This document shows, in pieces, positions 20,244 through 32,854 of a DNA stretch of 64,000 bases. Each line of letters begins with the position of its first letter. The stretch's first letter is position 1. The notes beneath the pieces are model-generated. The model did not search any database and was not told the DNA's origin. It saw only the letters and a list, made by a program, of their open reading frames with translations. The stretch is from Amorphophallus konjac (taxonomy: Eukaryota; Streptophyta; Magnoliopsida; Alismatales; Araceae). Position numbers and translations under genes: made by a program. Location: the NCBI GenBank assembly GCA_022559845.1, contig CM040126.1, positions 225,128,641 to 225,192,640 of the forward strand, read 5' to 3'.

Positions 20244-22921
20244 TGTAACGACCCGAGAATCCGATTACCGGGAAGGCCCGATAACCCGAGACTCGCACCG
20301 CCACCCACGAGCCCGAAGACTCGGAAGGGTTAAAAGGATGGTGTGGAAACTACACAAGCCTCACAAATAATTGCAGAAATTAAACAGTTATGATATTAAG
20401 CAGGAAATGAATTAACATTTTACATGGTCCACAATAAAATAACAACAACAGCAACAGTAGTCCACGACTAGTACAGTGACAAGAAAGAAAAGTACAGCTA
20501 CACGGGGCATCCCCCGGCTCTGACCTCTGGCACTACCTCTGGGCACCCGCACCACGCTTCCGCTGCGCTCCTGACACGCTCCCCGAAGGTGGCGCCTCAC
20601 CTGAAACACGGTGAAAACACGCAGGGAATGAGTCTCGGAACAAGACTCAGTAGGGATCACCCGAACCCTACCTCGTAAAACGAGAAACCACTACCCTAGC
20701 GGTAGGAAGGTACCTCGGAAAGGAAAGCCCTGTACTCTACAGAACTAGACCCTAACGGCACGCAAACCGACACACGTGCCACGGTACGAGAAGACCGAAA
20801 CTCAACGGTCGAACCGTCAAAACCCGAAGGTCGGAAACACACGACTGACAGTCTGACACTCCGTACTCGACAGGAGTACCACCCACTAGAAGCACAGCCG
20901 GTAGCGTCCCCTGACGTCTTACACCGCACCGCAGGTGAACCGCCTGACATGGTAGGTCCTACCCGAGGCGCAAACACCGTACAAGTAACCACAACAAGTG
21001 ACTAGCTGGGGTCACGCCCGTCGACGTGGGTCCAACCGCCCCCAACCACGTGTGCACACACAGACCGCGCGTCCCTGGTCTGGCCCCCTGACCGGTTTTC
21101 CCCTCAGCCGGACTCTGGCTGCAAGACGTGGGGCCCAACGGTAACCGGTCCACAAACCGTCTCTAAAGGTCAGCCCGTACACCACTCCCTGGTGCGACTA
21201 GCACACGCGTACTAGTAGGCTACGACTAGTGGAGGGTCACTGAAGGAGTAGACTCTCAAGTTACGGAAAACAACGCCCAAGCCCGACAACGTGTGGGAAT
21301 CACCCCACGCACTAGTCCCGTCGCACGAAGACCACGGTCGGAGAAAAGCGAGGTTGCCACCCTCATGGGGCAACACAGGAAGTGGCGGTCCGACCCTGGA
21401 CCGTCACAGACAAATGGCGGTCCACTCTAGGGCCGTCACTTACAAATGGCGGTCTAAGGCAGACCGTCACACGGCCAGAGGGGTAGGGGAAGTGACACGC
21501 CTGCTCCAGTGCGTCGCTTGAAAGTAACGCGCCTGAGACAGGCCGTCACACGGCGCCCCACACCCTCCAAAATCACAGGGAAAGTAACGCGCTTACCCTA
21601 GTGCGTCGCTTGCAAGCAACGCGTCGGGCTCAGTGCGTTACTCGCATGTGACGCGCCTAGACCAGCGCGTCGCATGGCCCTCACGCTCGGGATGGAAAGG
21701 GAAGTGACGCGCCTGCCCCAGCGCGTCGCTTGGCCCATCCACATGGGGGACAACAGGAAGTAACGCTCCTGCCCCAGTGCATTACACGCATGTAACGCGC
21801 CTATCTCGGTGCGTTACATGGCCTGACCCCCAACGGTCAAAACCCAACGGTCGAAAGCATGTGACGGCCCAGCCCAGGGGCGTCACTAACAAACGGCGGC
21901 CAGTCGCAGGACCGTTACAGCCCTCGACCCCAAAGGCCAACACCCAGGGAAGTAACGCACCCCTCTAGGGGCGTTACAAGCATGTGACGGTCACTGGAGT
22001 GACCGTCGCTTGCCCCAGAGCACGCTACGGCGGGAAAACCCCAAAAACACTAACCACGCCCCCGTACCTCCACCGGAGAGGGGGAAAACAAGGGGGAAGA
22101 CCCCTGGGGACCCCTAGCATGCATCTAAGCCACCAAAACATAGAATCATGGGCTAAAACCATAGATCGGGCGGCTCACCCCAAAACATGGAAAAACCCCA
22201 AAAACGCCCAAACATGCCTCTCTCGGCCTCCCCGCGGCCTACAAACCACGGAAAAGAACGGCGAAGAGCTAGGGAACGTCACCCTACCTCAATGGAGCGA
22301 ATGCTCCGCCGGATCGTCCACGAATCGCGAAGAACGCTTGAAAACCCTCGTTCTTCCTTAAGCTTCCCACGCTCGCCGCACGCCCCCACGACCGCCTCGC
22401 CGCCGCCCACGTCACCGCGCCGTCGCCCCGCCGCCGTCTGCAGCCGGAGGGGAGCTCGCCGTGGCCAGCCGGGAGGAAGAGAGGGAGAGGGAGGGAGACA
22501 CGGTGGAGGAGGAAGGAGGAAGAAGAAGAGAGGAAGAAGAAGATGGTGGGGGAGAGAGAAAAGAAAAAAAAGGGTTTTATAGAAAAACCCGGAAAATCCG
22601 TAAAATTCCAAAAATTAGGAAATCACACCCCCGCGATCCTCGGAACGCACCGATCGCAACGGTACCACTCGTGTCCGTGTGAACAGCCCGGTTCACCCGC
22701 AACGAGCGTCCGAAGAGAAAAGCCGAAACACACACCGGGAATCGGAAAACACACGCGGAAAAAGCCGCGGAACGCCTCCGGGCCTCCGAAACGACTCCGG
22801 ATCGCGCCGATCCGAACACGAAAGATGTCCGAAACGAAATTTCGGACACAACGGAGCCGGACACTCCGAAAACTAGATCCGGGACCCATGAAGAAGGATC
22901 CGAAAGGTCCGGGATATTACA
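20244..22921 (-). repeat. 5' LTR of element B
   Basis: 2678 bp, an exact-length partner of 12667-15344 offset by 7577 bp. It contains the promoter copy that would transcribe the element (TATA at 22575-22582) and the second hairpin array at 21382-22011. Differences from the 3' LTR include CG-to-CA changes in two hairpin stems (positions matching 13920 and 14204). Confidence 0.95.
21382..22011. repeat. Hairpin array in B 5' LTR
   Basis: Same array as at 13805-14434. Two stem bases differ: GTGACGCGCC became GTGACACGCC near 21497, and GTGCGTTAC became GTGCATTAC near 21781. Confidence 0.88.
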
Positions 22922-25685
22922 ACACTTGCCCAGTAGGTATCTTCGCATCAACATGAAGGCATTTATTAAAGTAATTAACATTTTTGCTCTAAATAAATAA
23001 GGTAAAATCATGCAATGCGATGATCATGCGATTAAATCAAAGTAACAAGACAATCATATAAGATGGAATGAGAACAATAATGAACTAGTAAGAATAGGAC
23101 AAGAACATGATATTGGCCTTTCATGAACAAGAATATATTGAGAATGTACTAGCAAGCCACATATTCATCACTTTAGCATCTTATGCTTATGCGCAAGTGC
23201 TTCGTGAATTTCTGTGGAATATCAAGTAAGAATGTCATGTCGTGTCGTGGATCTTCACTTATTTATAGAAATAGTACTCCCAGCGCAATGTGACGCCAGT
23301 AGCATCATACCCCATGGTTTATAAAATAGTATGTTTCCGGCAATCAGCCAAGGGGACTAGCACAGAGCCCTTGAACACAATCAGTGCTCGATCGCATCTT
23401 CAGGTATAAATTAAGCTATTTCCACGCATGTAACAGTAAAGTATGGTTAAGAATATAATAATTCCAAATAATGAAAATCAATGAATGAATGCTTCAATTC
23501 GAATATATGAGATCAAGAAATAGACTTAAACAATGTTATGCTCCTAGAAATGAATCGACAGCATAACAATACATTCTTTTACCTTTCATTCATTTCATTA
23601 AGTCTTTTCAATTATTATGCTAAGTTATAGACTATCATTAGTCCATCTAGAACTTTAGAAATCAACCCTTGGGTCAAACCTTAGGTTAATATATGCAAGC
23701 TGTGTGACGGTCATCTACTGGGCCGTTACATTCTGTAACGCGCCAGTATCGGGCCGTTACAGTGATCCGAGTCCAGAACAATAAAATAGACTTAGAGAAA
23801 TGTGACGGTCATGCAATGGCCGTTACGTTCTTCTGACGGTCCAATGTAAGGCCGTTACATTACTAGATCCAGAAATAACGATAGTGTATTCTAGTTAATG
23901 GGCTTTAATGATACAACCAACTCGGCCTCCTAGTGAGAATCCCAGGCTCGCGAAGAATTACGGAGGCCTTGAAATAAGATTTCCTAGTCCATTGGAAGGA
24001 ATATCCAATAGAGAGGTCCTCATGTCCAAGATTGTGTTCCTATAGTGTAAAGTGTGAACTAATGGATAACACACCGGAGTATGTGCCATGTACTTATAGA
24101 AACGACTCTATTGATAGAGAAAGAATATATAGATATAGACATATATTGATGTGAAACCAAGATAAAAACTTTACTAATTCATCTTTCAAAATCATGTTTC
24201 TAATTACAAAACTATAGAGTTTGGCTTCAAGAAATTAACATAACTCAAAGTAAAAGTGAGATACCAAATCATGCAATACCTATCATGAATGCTTAAATAA
24301 TCTCAAAGTCATATAACCAGGTTAACACTTAGGTAACTAGGCTTAATAATAAGAAATATTAACAAATCATATTCTATCTAGGGTTGACAGATCATAGACT
24401 ATGACGGTCTAGAAGTGGGGTGTCACAGTGATTGTGACGGCCAGAGAACAGCCGTTACCCTTATGTAACGCGTCTGTATTGGTGCGTCAGAGTTAACAGA
24501 GTAACTCATATACCACAGAGACTGTGACGGCTCATAGTAAGGCCGTTACATGAATGTGACGGTCCTACTGTGACGCGTCAGAGTGTCTACTAACAGAAAG
24601 CAATATGAAACATAAGAGATTAACTCACATCATGTCTATAACCAAACATCATGAGTTTCTAGGCATGACAAAGAAGGATAGGCTATCTACATGCATAGGT
24701 GACCATGAATAGATGAAATACATGTTTTAAGTTCTCAATTTAGGGTTAAGAGATGCATGTAATGCATGGAACTAGTAAAACATGAAATTGATGCTCTACT
24801 ATGCATGAAATTCAATCAAATCAGAGGGCTTATAGTCCTATCAAGTTGTTTTTGCCGTTCATGAGATAACCTACCTCTTGTCTAGGCTTCAAACTCCTAA
24901 TTATGGTCTGAACACCGAACCCTAGTTCCCTTCTTCCTGTGATTTTTCAGCAACTTCCTTGGGCGCTAACTCCACGACCTCTTGACCTAAAGATGTGAAA
25001 TTTGGAGAGGAGTTAGTCTAAAGTATTGTAAACAAATACTTCTAAAGAACTTACCCAAGATTACACCTCCTTACCTTGATTCCTTGCGAGCCAAAAGTAA
25101 GGGTCGCACAATTCAGAATTAGGTCCTATTTATAGGGTTTTGGCTAGGGTTTGAATATTAGATCGATTCTAGAGTCCTTAATCTGCCAAACCTGATCTCT
25201 AAGAGTCCTTAGGGTCTTTATACATTGTTCCAATTAGGTCTCTTGTGGATAGGAACATCAAGTTCCAATCTTTTTGTAAGTTCTTTCACTTACGGAACTC
25301 GCAGGCTGTGACGGTCGAGCCTTGACGCGTTACACTGCTGTGGCGGTCTTACGATAGACCGTTACAATCATCGTATTCAAAATTTTAAATTTTATAAAAC
25401 TCTTTTATCCATTATCTATTAAATTATCTTATTAGGTAGTGTTTATCTTTAAAAAATCCGAGGATAGGCTTAATAACCTTCTAGAATATGGGCCAAACTA
25501 AATGGGCATGATCTTTAAATCTTTTGGATAATAATTAGATAGGCTAGGTTATCTTATTAACATATTTGGGACTTATAATGACTTATTAACCCGTTAATCC
25601 ATTTATAAATTCATTTAGCCCAAATAAATTCCAGAAAATTATTAATAAATCTAAAAATTACTTATATAAATTCCGGGGTACTACA
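22922..25685 (-). repeat. 5' LTR of element A, second piece
   Basis: Resumes with the duplicated ACACT (22922-22926), then TTGCCCAGTAGG as in the left LTR, and ends GGGGTACTACA at 25685. TATA at 25127-25134. About fifty differences from the left LTR over this stretch, mostly transitions. Confidence 0.93.
25127..25134 (-). promoter_or_regulatory. TATA box, A 5' LTR
   Basis: Minus strand CCCTATAAATAGGACC. The insertion of B (22921) lies about 2.2 kb downstream of it, in the transcribed part of the LTR, so B separates this promoter from A's coding region. Confidence 0.6.
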
Positions 25686-27969
25686 GAATCAAAGGTAGGT
25701 TATCTCATGAAAAGACTAAATTAATGTGTTAGGAATAAAAACCCTCTGTTTCCTCCTATTTTCATTGATTGTACATGACAAATTTGATATTTTATTATGA
25801 CCGCGCATATAGGGTTAACATAGCATGCATGAACCTTACCCTTAATAAGAAATTGATAATTTTGGCTTACTTCACTCAAACCATGTTTTAATATGGTTTT
25901 ATCAGGCCATATTTACCTGTTGGCATGTTTTATCATACATCTATTTGCCCTAGATTAGCATATACTTCAATTTTATTGTTGTTTACTGTAGACAGGAAGA
26001 AATGGTCTTCCTGAGACCGCTAGAGTCCTTTAGCGGCCCTACGGTAGACCGCTAAAGCACATAAATGGTCCTCCTGAGACCGCTTTAGTTTTTCTGAGTT
26101 CTGTATTATTGTTAACCAGAAACATAATGCAGAATAGTCTTATTTATCATATGATAAGCATAGCTAGTTAGGTCTTACTCTTGTTTTAAGTACTGTATTC
26201 ATAAACTTGGTTACGTTAGTTGTTCATCCTTGTAGATTTCATGTTCTTTATGCACTTTGGACTTATTTTAAACTTATGTTAAATTTATGCCAAAACCATA
26301 TACTCTTGTATTTATCTTAAATTTCATATGGTTCATGGACTTGTCTAGTTTATTTTGATCGATGGTTTGCCACGATCCTTTCTCATCTAGAGTTATTTCT
26401 TAAGTACATGGCACATATTCCGGTACGATGTCATTAGATACACTTTGCACTTAAGCACATAATCTTGGACTTGTGATACTCTCCGTTGGATATTCCTTCC
26501 ACCGGACTAGGTTATTTTGTTTCAAGGCATCCGTAAGACTTCGCGAGCCTAGGATTCCCACTAGGATGCCGAGCTAGTTGTACCGTCAAAACCCAATTGT
26601 CTAGAAAAGTACTTTACCGGTGTTTTGTGTGTTCTGGACCTTAGCGACCCTCTGGAGACCGCCGGAGTCTGGTAGCGGCCCTGCGTTGACCGCATGGTTC
26701 CAGTTCATTCGTTTCGTTGACTCTGTTGTTAAACGGTCCAGTCATGACCGCATAGATCCACATACGGTCCAGTAAACGACCACTATTTCTAGAAACGGCC
26801 CCGATATGACCGTTTTATGTCTAAGTATTGATTAACCCAAGGTTTGACCCACGGGTTGATTTTTTCTATGTTCCTAGATGGTCTATGATTATCTAGAACA
26901 TAACACTTTATTTCCAAAGCTACCTAATGAATTATGGAAATTTAAGAATATGCCGTTATGCTGCCAAATTTTCTCTAGAGCATAACCTTGTTTTTAAATC
27001 AATCTTTGAACTCTCATATTCTTAATTGGTGCATTCTTACCTTGACATTTGTCATCATGAAACTATAGTTTGAACTTGTTACATTATTGGCCATATTTAT
27101 ATTTCTCGTGGAAGTAGCTTGATTTAAAACTTAAAGATGCAAGAGGGGGCACGGACAGTGTCCAAGGGCTCCACTCTAGTCCCCTCGGTAGATAGTCGAA
27201 AACATACTATAAACCATGGGGTATGATGGACACTGGCATCGCATTGCGTCAGGAGTACTTTTTTTATAAACGAGTGAAGATCCACGATACAATCTTGTGA
27301 AATTACATGCTTGCAAGTACATTCTTGTTACATGACTTTCTAGTGCATAGCCTTTATGGTTATGAAAAAAGTACATTCTTATTCATGAAAGGCCAAATTG
27401 CATTCATGTTATATTCTTGCTTGATCATATTTCCACGTCTACATGAATTTTCATATCTCACCTTGATCATATCTTGTTATTTGTGTTACTTTTGGTTTAT
27501 TCACGTGTTTCATCGTATTTTCATGAGTTATCTTATACTCTAGAGCTAAAATGTTAATTACTTAAATATTACCTTCATATTGATACGAAGATACCTACTG
27601 GGCATGTGTGCTCATTCTCTACTTTTTCAATCTTTTCCAAGAAATTCTAGCGGGTCGGATTCAGACTATTCAAGTGATGGATCCGAGAGTGATTAAACAA
27701 GGAGCGAAGCCATAGATTGTCGTTAGTGGAATGTCAAGAGTCGCTATATAATTTTCCATTATATTGAGTCGAGTTAGTCAAGGAGTCCAGAGTCAACCTT
27801 ATGTACTTTTGATTATTATGTAAATTAAGCAAAGATTTTATCCAAATATTATGCATTAATTTCTTATGTGTGAACGTGTTAGCGCTTTGATTATATTGCT
27901 TGCTTGAGGCATTCTAGCCGACTGTTCACGTTCCTGATTGTTTCTGCTGCATAATCTCGGGGCGTGACA
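25686..27969 (+). repeat. LTR of chromovirus C, second part (plus orientation)
   Basis: Begins with the GAATC duplicate of A's target site, then AAGGTAGGTTATCTCATGA, which A's LTR also carries on its own sense strand. It ends CTCGGGGCGTGACA at 27969. Hairpin units with GACCGCTA or GGTC arms lie at about 26003-26100 and 26630-26830. No primer-binding site follows 27969, so this is not a 5' LTR. Confidence 0.75.
26003..26830. repeat. Hairpin clusters in LTR C
   Basis: Examples are TAGCGGCC, 8 nt, GACCGCTA near 26032-26055 and ACGGCCCC...GACCGTTT near 26795-26815. Because C points the other way from A, the unit reads as the complement on this strand. Confidence 0.65.
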
Positions 27970-29378
27970 GAATCCAAGGCTAGCGTAGACTTACGGAGGT
28001 CTCAATGAAGAAAGCATCAGTCCGAAGGAAGGAATATCCCGTGGAGGGTCGAATCATCACCAAGAGTTGAGGTGTAAGTGTAAAACGAGGTGAAACAGGG
28101 ACTTTCTCGACAGACTGGGATAGGAGTGCCAATAGACTCGCGGTAAGGGCCAGAAACGCGATGAAAACTGAGAGACAAGAATTTACGTCCATTCAGACAG
28201 GCGCTTAATCATAATTGGGCGTCTGTGTGAAATGTTGCTTAATCAATAATTTACAAAATTCTAGGAAAACACTAAGAATTAGCGACACTGTGCACGGGCA
28301 CTAATTCTAGAAATTTTCAAAAATCAATAGAATTTAACTATAATTGGCGACCGTATACAACGGCACCCAATCTTTAAATAACGTCCATGATTGTGTCGCA
28401 GATTCATGATTTTCATTTATTTTCTATTTAACTAATTGTTTACAAATCAACGCCTCCTTACAAGGGCGTTCATTCACTAACCATTCTTTTACTGCTACGT
28501 ATCGGCCATGAACGTTTACAGGCACAAAATACTATTCATTTCTTTTAATTGCACCTGAACAATAACACTTCGCTATTTACATGGAATTTTATGAAACTCA
28601 AGACATGGATGGCTAGAGAAAAATATGGAGGATCCAGAAACATGCTCATGCAAGAATTTTAACGTCAGGTTTGATAGATGTTAATTTTTAAACATGTGGT
28701 ATTTATTAATTGTATTAAAATAATTAGCGACAGAGGTATGGTCGCTCGTTAATTTACGACTGGAAGACCATCGTAGATTCAGAATTTGTGACCTTCTACT
28801 CGGTCGTTCATTAATAGGCGGCCACTGGTCGTCGCTATTTCCATGCAGACAGAAAACTTACAAAAACTACGTAAAACTGTATAACAGAGTCATGGAATCA
28901 TGGTATACTACTACATATGTATGCAATGATCCTTTACTATAAATCTTGGTCTTATATACTTGAGAAAACCTACCTCTTTTGGTTGATCGGGATGACAAAC
29001 AGAGAGAAGATAAGGAAATAATATGCAACATATGAAACACTGTAGCACGATGGAAGAAGATGTAGCAGAGCTTCTTCACGGCAACAACGGCAGAAGGAAG
29101 ACGATGTAGCTCGTCCTCACGTCCAGCAGCCGTAATAGTAGCAGTAGTGGAAGGAACGAGATAGAAGAAAGAAACAAGGCTTCTTCACGTTGCAATAGCT
29201 GCAGGAAGAAGAACGCCAACCCCTGCTCGAAACAGTAAGGGAAGGAGATAGGGTTCTTCCCTTCGTTCAGCAACAAGAGGACGACGATGATGGCAACAAC
29301 ACAGCAGGAGGACAACATCAACGTACGTAGGGAAGTAGAACGAGCAACAATGGTCTTCTCGTTCGAGAGGGCTTTTTT

Positions 29379-29386
29379 TATTTATA
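29379..29386 (-). promoter_or_regulatory. TATA box of LTR D
   Basis: Minus strand CTCTATAAATAAA. Confidence 0.5.
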
Positions 29387-29707
29387 GAGTTGAGGCTTAA
29401 GCTTCCTAATGGGTTTTAAATCCCACATAAGAATCCTATTTAAATTAGAACTTCCTCATCGACAACCGCTTTCCCTGCTAGGAACAAAAACCCTAAAGTT
29501 CCTTGCATGATCAAACGTGGTAAAGGTTTGGGGTTTTATAAATCAACCCTTCTAATATATGTATATGCACATATATCCCATGCTACTTTATTACGTAGGA
29601 GGGTTATGGCTAAAGGCCATATATGTATATACATATCCTTTGTAAGGCTACGTAAAAGGGTTTAAGGTTTGGCCAATTAGACTTATTGGGTTGGGTTTTA
29701 ACCAAAA

Positions 29708-29710
29708 GGT

Positions 29711-29771
<61 letters not shown>

Positions 29772-29772
29772 T
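29708..29772. repeat. Compound (TC)n(TA)n microsatellite
   Basis: About 15 TC units directly followed by about 17 TA units, upstream of the TATA box within LTR D. Confidence 0.92.
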
Positions 29773-29908
29773 TCTTTACCTAGCCCATAAGTCCCATTTG
29801 GCCCTTCAAAGGGTTTAAGTTAAGCTTTTATTTTTCATTTATATTTCTTTATTTTGACTTATTTTCAATCTATTTTCTATTCTTCATACATTTATTCGGG
29901 GTGCTACA

Positions 29909-31830
29909 ATAAATAACTCCTAAAAGAGTCAAGATTGCGTACTCCCATACTAAATGCTGATTATAATGCTACCATGAAGATGGGGATGGCCAAGACATCA
30001 CGTGACACTTGAGAAAGAATGAGAAATCTTACATTATTAATTTTTCACCAACATAAAATATCAAATGACTCCACACCCTCTTCAATATATTCATCTAAAT
30101 ATTTGTCCAAATCAGATTTTGAATCTCCACTATTTTTTTTAGCTTTATGTTATTTGAAACGAGATTTCTCTATTGATCTCATCCTTTGTGATGGTTGTTT
30201 TACATCTTGCACACTTGAACTTGAACTCCCAACTTGACCTTTATCTTTTTGTGTTGATTGACTAAGTAAAATGAGATTAAAACTCTTCTATTGATCAAAA
30301 AAAGAATATAATGATGTCTTCACTTTTTTGCTTAATGCCAATGCTGTGTCACTATCATACACATGAGAAATGTCAATATATATATATATATTAATATTTA
30401 TATCGAGGGTCAAGAACCACAGCAATAAATATCATAACATTGAGCTTGTCCATATTTCTCCAATATTCATCACATTTTTGCTTCATTTTGAATGGCATGT
30501 CACTAAACTGAAGATTATCATTTCCAATCCATTCTTTTAAAAGACAATCAATATTATTGATTTCATGGAAGTAAGTGTTTGAAGTAACATAAGATGACCC
30601 TGAAACTCTCAAAGTAAGGTCATAAAAACTCTCCAACAACTTTGTCAAATCTTTAACTTTATCCCAATCTTCACATGTAAGTTTTCCTAAATCATTTTGC
30701 TCAAAAAGTGCACTTTCAAAAAAATGATCATGTACTTCATATCTCTCAAAGGGTTGTATCTAATATGAGATAAGTGGAGGTCCACCTAGTGGGAACATCA
30801 AGACACAATGAAATCTTATTTTGATTAAGTTTTAAACTTTTTCAATCGAGATGGAGATTGACTCACATACCGCACGACATTACACATATGAGCAATAGAG
30901 ACTTTTGTCAATTTCAAACTATCATTAACAACCAAATTCATAATATGTGCAATGCATCTCATACAAAGAAATTCACCTTTCAAGACGCTTCCCTCCCAAT
31001 TGTTAATTCTTCTCTTCAAATAACCAACACCAACATCATTGGAAGACGTGTTGTCAACTATAATAGTCATGACTTTCTCAATATTCTAACTATTTAAATA
31101 TTTTCCAATTGTCTTTCCAATGTCTTCACCTTTATGACTTGAGATATATGAGAGAGAAATTTTGTATCTTCTTTTTCAACTTCCAGTCATTATCATTAAA
31201 ATGAGCTGTTAAACTTATATAATTTATTTATTTCAAACAAGTCTATGTGCCTATAGTAAGACAAACTCTTCTACAATTACTTGCTTTTTTTTTTTAAATT
31301 TCAACCTCCCCTCTACAAATAATGCATAACAATCTCTTGCAAGAGTATGTCTAGAAGGAACATGAAACTTTGATTGAACAATGTTACTAAAAATATTAAA
31401 AGCCTCTAAACTCAACATGTCTAAATGGAAGTTCATCATCAATGAACATATGTACTAGAGCCTTTTTGACAAAGTCTTGATCAAATTTTCAATGTATTAT
31501 ATGACCTGTCTTCTCACCCTCTCCTCCTTCACTACTATTAGAAGATTGTAAAATTAGCTGTGCTTGTCCCCTCATCATGACAATTGACTTTACTCAATGG
31601 ATACTTTTTGCATCTCAAGCTCAAATTTTGTGTAAGTGTACTAGTGTCACATTTAGAAGTATGATATTTATAGACTAATCCACAATAATTACACTTGCAC
31701 TGTGAATGTTCATTTTCACTACCCTCAAACTTGGTGAAATGATCCCATACCTTAGACCTTTCTTTCATTTGTTTCCGCTTTAATTGAGAGGTTGAAGTAG
31801 TCACCTCATTCAATTGACTAGTGATAGGAT
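29909..31830 (-). pseudogene. hAT transposase (RICESLEEPER-like), broken
   Basis: Degraded pieces in the right order on the minus strand. BED zinc finger at 31538-31813 (WDHFTKFEG, CKCNYCGLVYKYHT); a DNA-binding helix piece at 31251-31442 (FHVPSRHTLARDC); catalytic insertion domain at 30825-31070 (TIIVDNTSSNDVGVGYLKRR, CMRCIAHIMNLVVNDSL); DUF4413-like part at 30391-30648 (VVLDPRYKY). The hAT dimerisation domain at 29925-30130 has SDLDKYLDE, FDILCWWK and SRDVLAIPI. Several stops and frame changes separate the pieces. The C-terminus stops mid-domain at LTR D. It cannot encode a working transposase. Confidence 0.85.
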
Positions 31831-32139
31831 TGGAACTTGTATCTTCAACTGCAAGGTTTGTGACATCTATTCAAATATATAAATAATTAAATATTAATAT
31901 AACATAAATGACAATCAAATCTATTTCCATAGTGGGTATAGAATTAAAAGAACTTACATTTATAGATCCATTTGTTGACGTTGTTATTAATAAGATGATG
32001 TTAATATATTGAACAACAAGAACCTGTAATATCTAGACAGACCAATAGATTTTACAAACAAATTCTTAACAAAAACACAATAGATTTTACTAACACCTAA
32101 CTAACAATACCTAACAATATCTAGACAGAGGTGGATGGC

Positions 32140-32600
32140 GGCCAACAAGGAGCAGAAGGGAGAGGCTGTGGCTGACAGGCTATGGGCTGGCATCTGGCAA
32201 TGGCGGTGATCTTTCCCCCTCGGATTGGAGGTGGACGACAGCTGGCGAGGAGGAGAAGGGAGAGACTGTGAGCCTGTGACTGCGAGGGCGACTAGCGAGG
32301 GGCGAGCCGGCGAGGGTGAGGGGTGTATCGATGAGGGTTGTAGGGTGAATGGCCGATGACGATGAGGGCTATGAGGGCAATGGGTGAGGGAAACTGGGCA
32401 GCATTCTGACAAGGGTTGTAGGGTGAATGGCCGATGACGATGAAGACTGCGAGGGCGAGGGGTGACTGGGAGTCATGCCGGTGAGGGCCGTAGGGCCAAT
32501 GGTAGATGATGGCGAGAGCTATGAGGGCAAGGGGTGAGGGCGACTGGGTGATGGGCAAGGGGTGAGGGCCGACTGCGCCGCTGTGGGGCTAGGTAGTCTA
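32140..32600. repeat. GC-rich degenerate tandem repeats in hAT 5' region
   Basis: A unit including GGGTGAATGGCCGATGACGA occurs at about 32342 and 32416, with related GGGCGACTGGG... and GATGGCGAGAGC units around. Frames here are repeat artefacts. Confidence 0.6.
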
Positions 32601-32854
32601 GATGCATGTGAGTGAATGTGTTAGGGTGGGTTTTAACGTTTGATGAAATTGACAAAAATACCCTAGTGCAGAGAAAATGGTTAATCTGATTTGATTTGGT
32701 TTCTAGAAAATGAAAACTGAACCAAACTGAATTTTTTACTATGGTTCGTTTTAAACCAAATTGAATTTTTGGGAATTTCAACTCAAACCAAACCGAACCA
32801 AATCTGTCAGTTAAGTTTGGATTACGAGTTGAACCCAAATTATACTCACCCCTA

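Larger units (their letters stand above)
12667..22921 (-). mobile_element. Ty3/gypsy chromovirus B (Tekay-type), young and nearly intact
   Basis: 10,255 bp: LTRs 12667-15344 and 20244-22921 (2678 bp each), flanked by ACACT at 12662-12666 and 22922-22926. The LTRs differ by eye at six sites (12949, 13751, 13920, 13996, 14204, 15296 in the left copy), about 0.22 %. With the often-used plant rate of 1.3e-8 per site per year this is roughly 0.09 million years. Gag-protease and RT-RNaseH-integrase are open frames on the minus strand. Base composition is far more GC-rich than the host LTR around it. Confidence 0.96.
4492..25685 (-). mobile_element. Ty3/gypsy chromovirus A (Tekay-type), defective, with element B nested in its 5' LTR
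   Basis: LTRs are 4492-7601 and 12296-12666 plus 22922-25685; internal region 7602-12295. GAATC duplicates at 4487-4491 and 25686-25690 frame the element exactly. Without B it is about 10.9 kb. Domain order on the minus strand is gag, protease, RT, RNase H, integrase, chromodomain-like tail, as in Tekay/Del chromoviruses. By eye the LTRs differ at about sixty positions (about 2 %). The right LTR is about 20 bp longer because of an AT-rich stretch near 25640. Confidence 0.93.
27970..29908 (-). repeat. LTR of chromovirus D (minus), cut at its left by C
   Basis: The left edge (GAATCCAAGGCTAGCG, then TTACGGAGG and GGAAGGAATATCC) aligns with 5874-5965 of element A's LTR. The right edge GGGGTGCTACA (29908) matches A's LTR edge GGGGTACTACA. 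TATA box at 29379-29386. Hairpin-like units such as TTGGCGACC...GGCACCCAA occur near 28340-28370. No polypurine tract or primer site follows 29908. The missing left part lies beyond C, off-window. Short frames at 28867-29321 look non-coding. Confidence 0.72.
29909..32854 (-). mobile_element. hAT-family DNA transposon, 3' end lost to LTR D insertion
   Basis: The right end (5' end of the element) reads TAGGGGTGAGTATAATTTGG on the minus strand at 32854, typical of plant hAT terminal repeats. Subterminal motifs such as GGTTCGGTTTGG lie at 32690-32830. The left end is cut inside the dimerisation domain at 29908. CTTGTTGC (32855-32862) is the expected 8-bp target duplication, but its partner is off-window. 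GC-rich tandem repeats occupy 32140-32600. Confidence 0.72.

Noticed and set aside
32101..32838. Ser/Pro/His-rich minus-strand frames
   Set aside because: Made of tandem repeats in the 5' region of the hAT element; no conserved domain.
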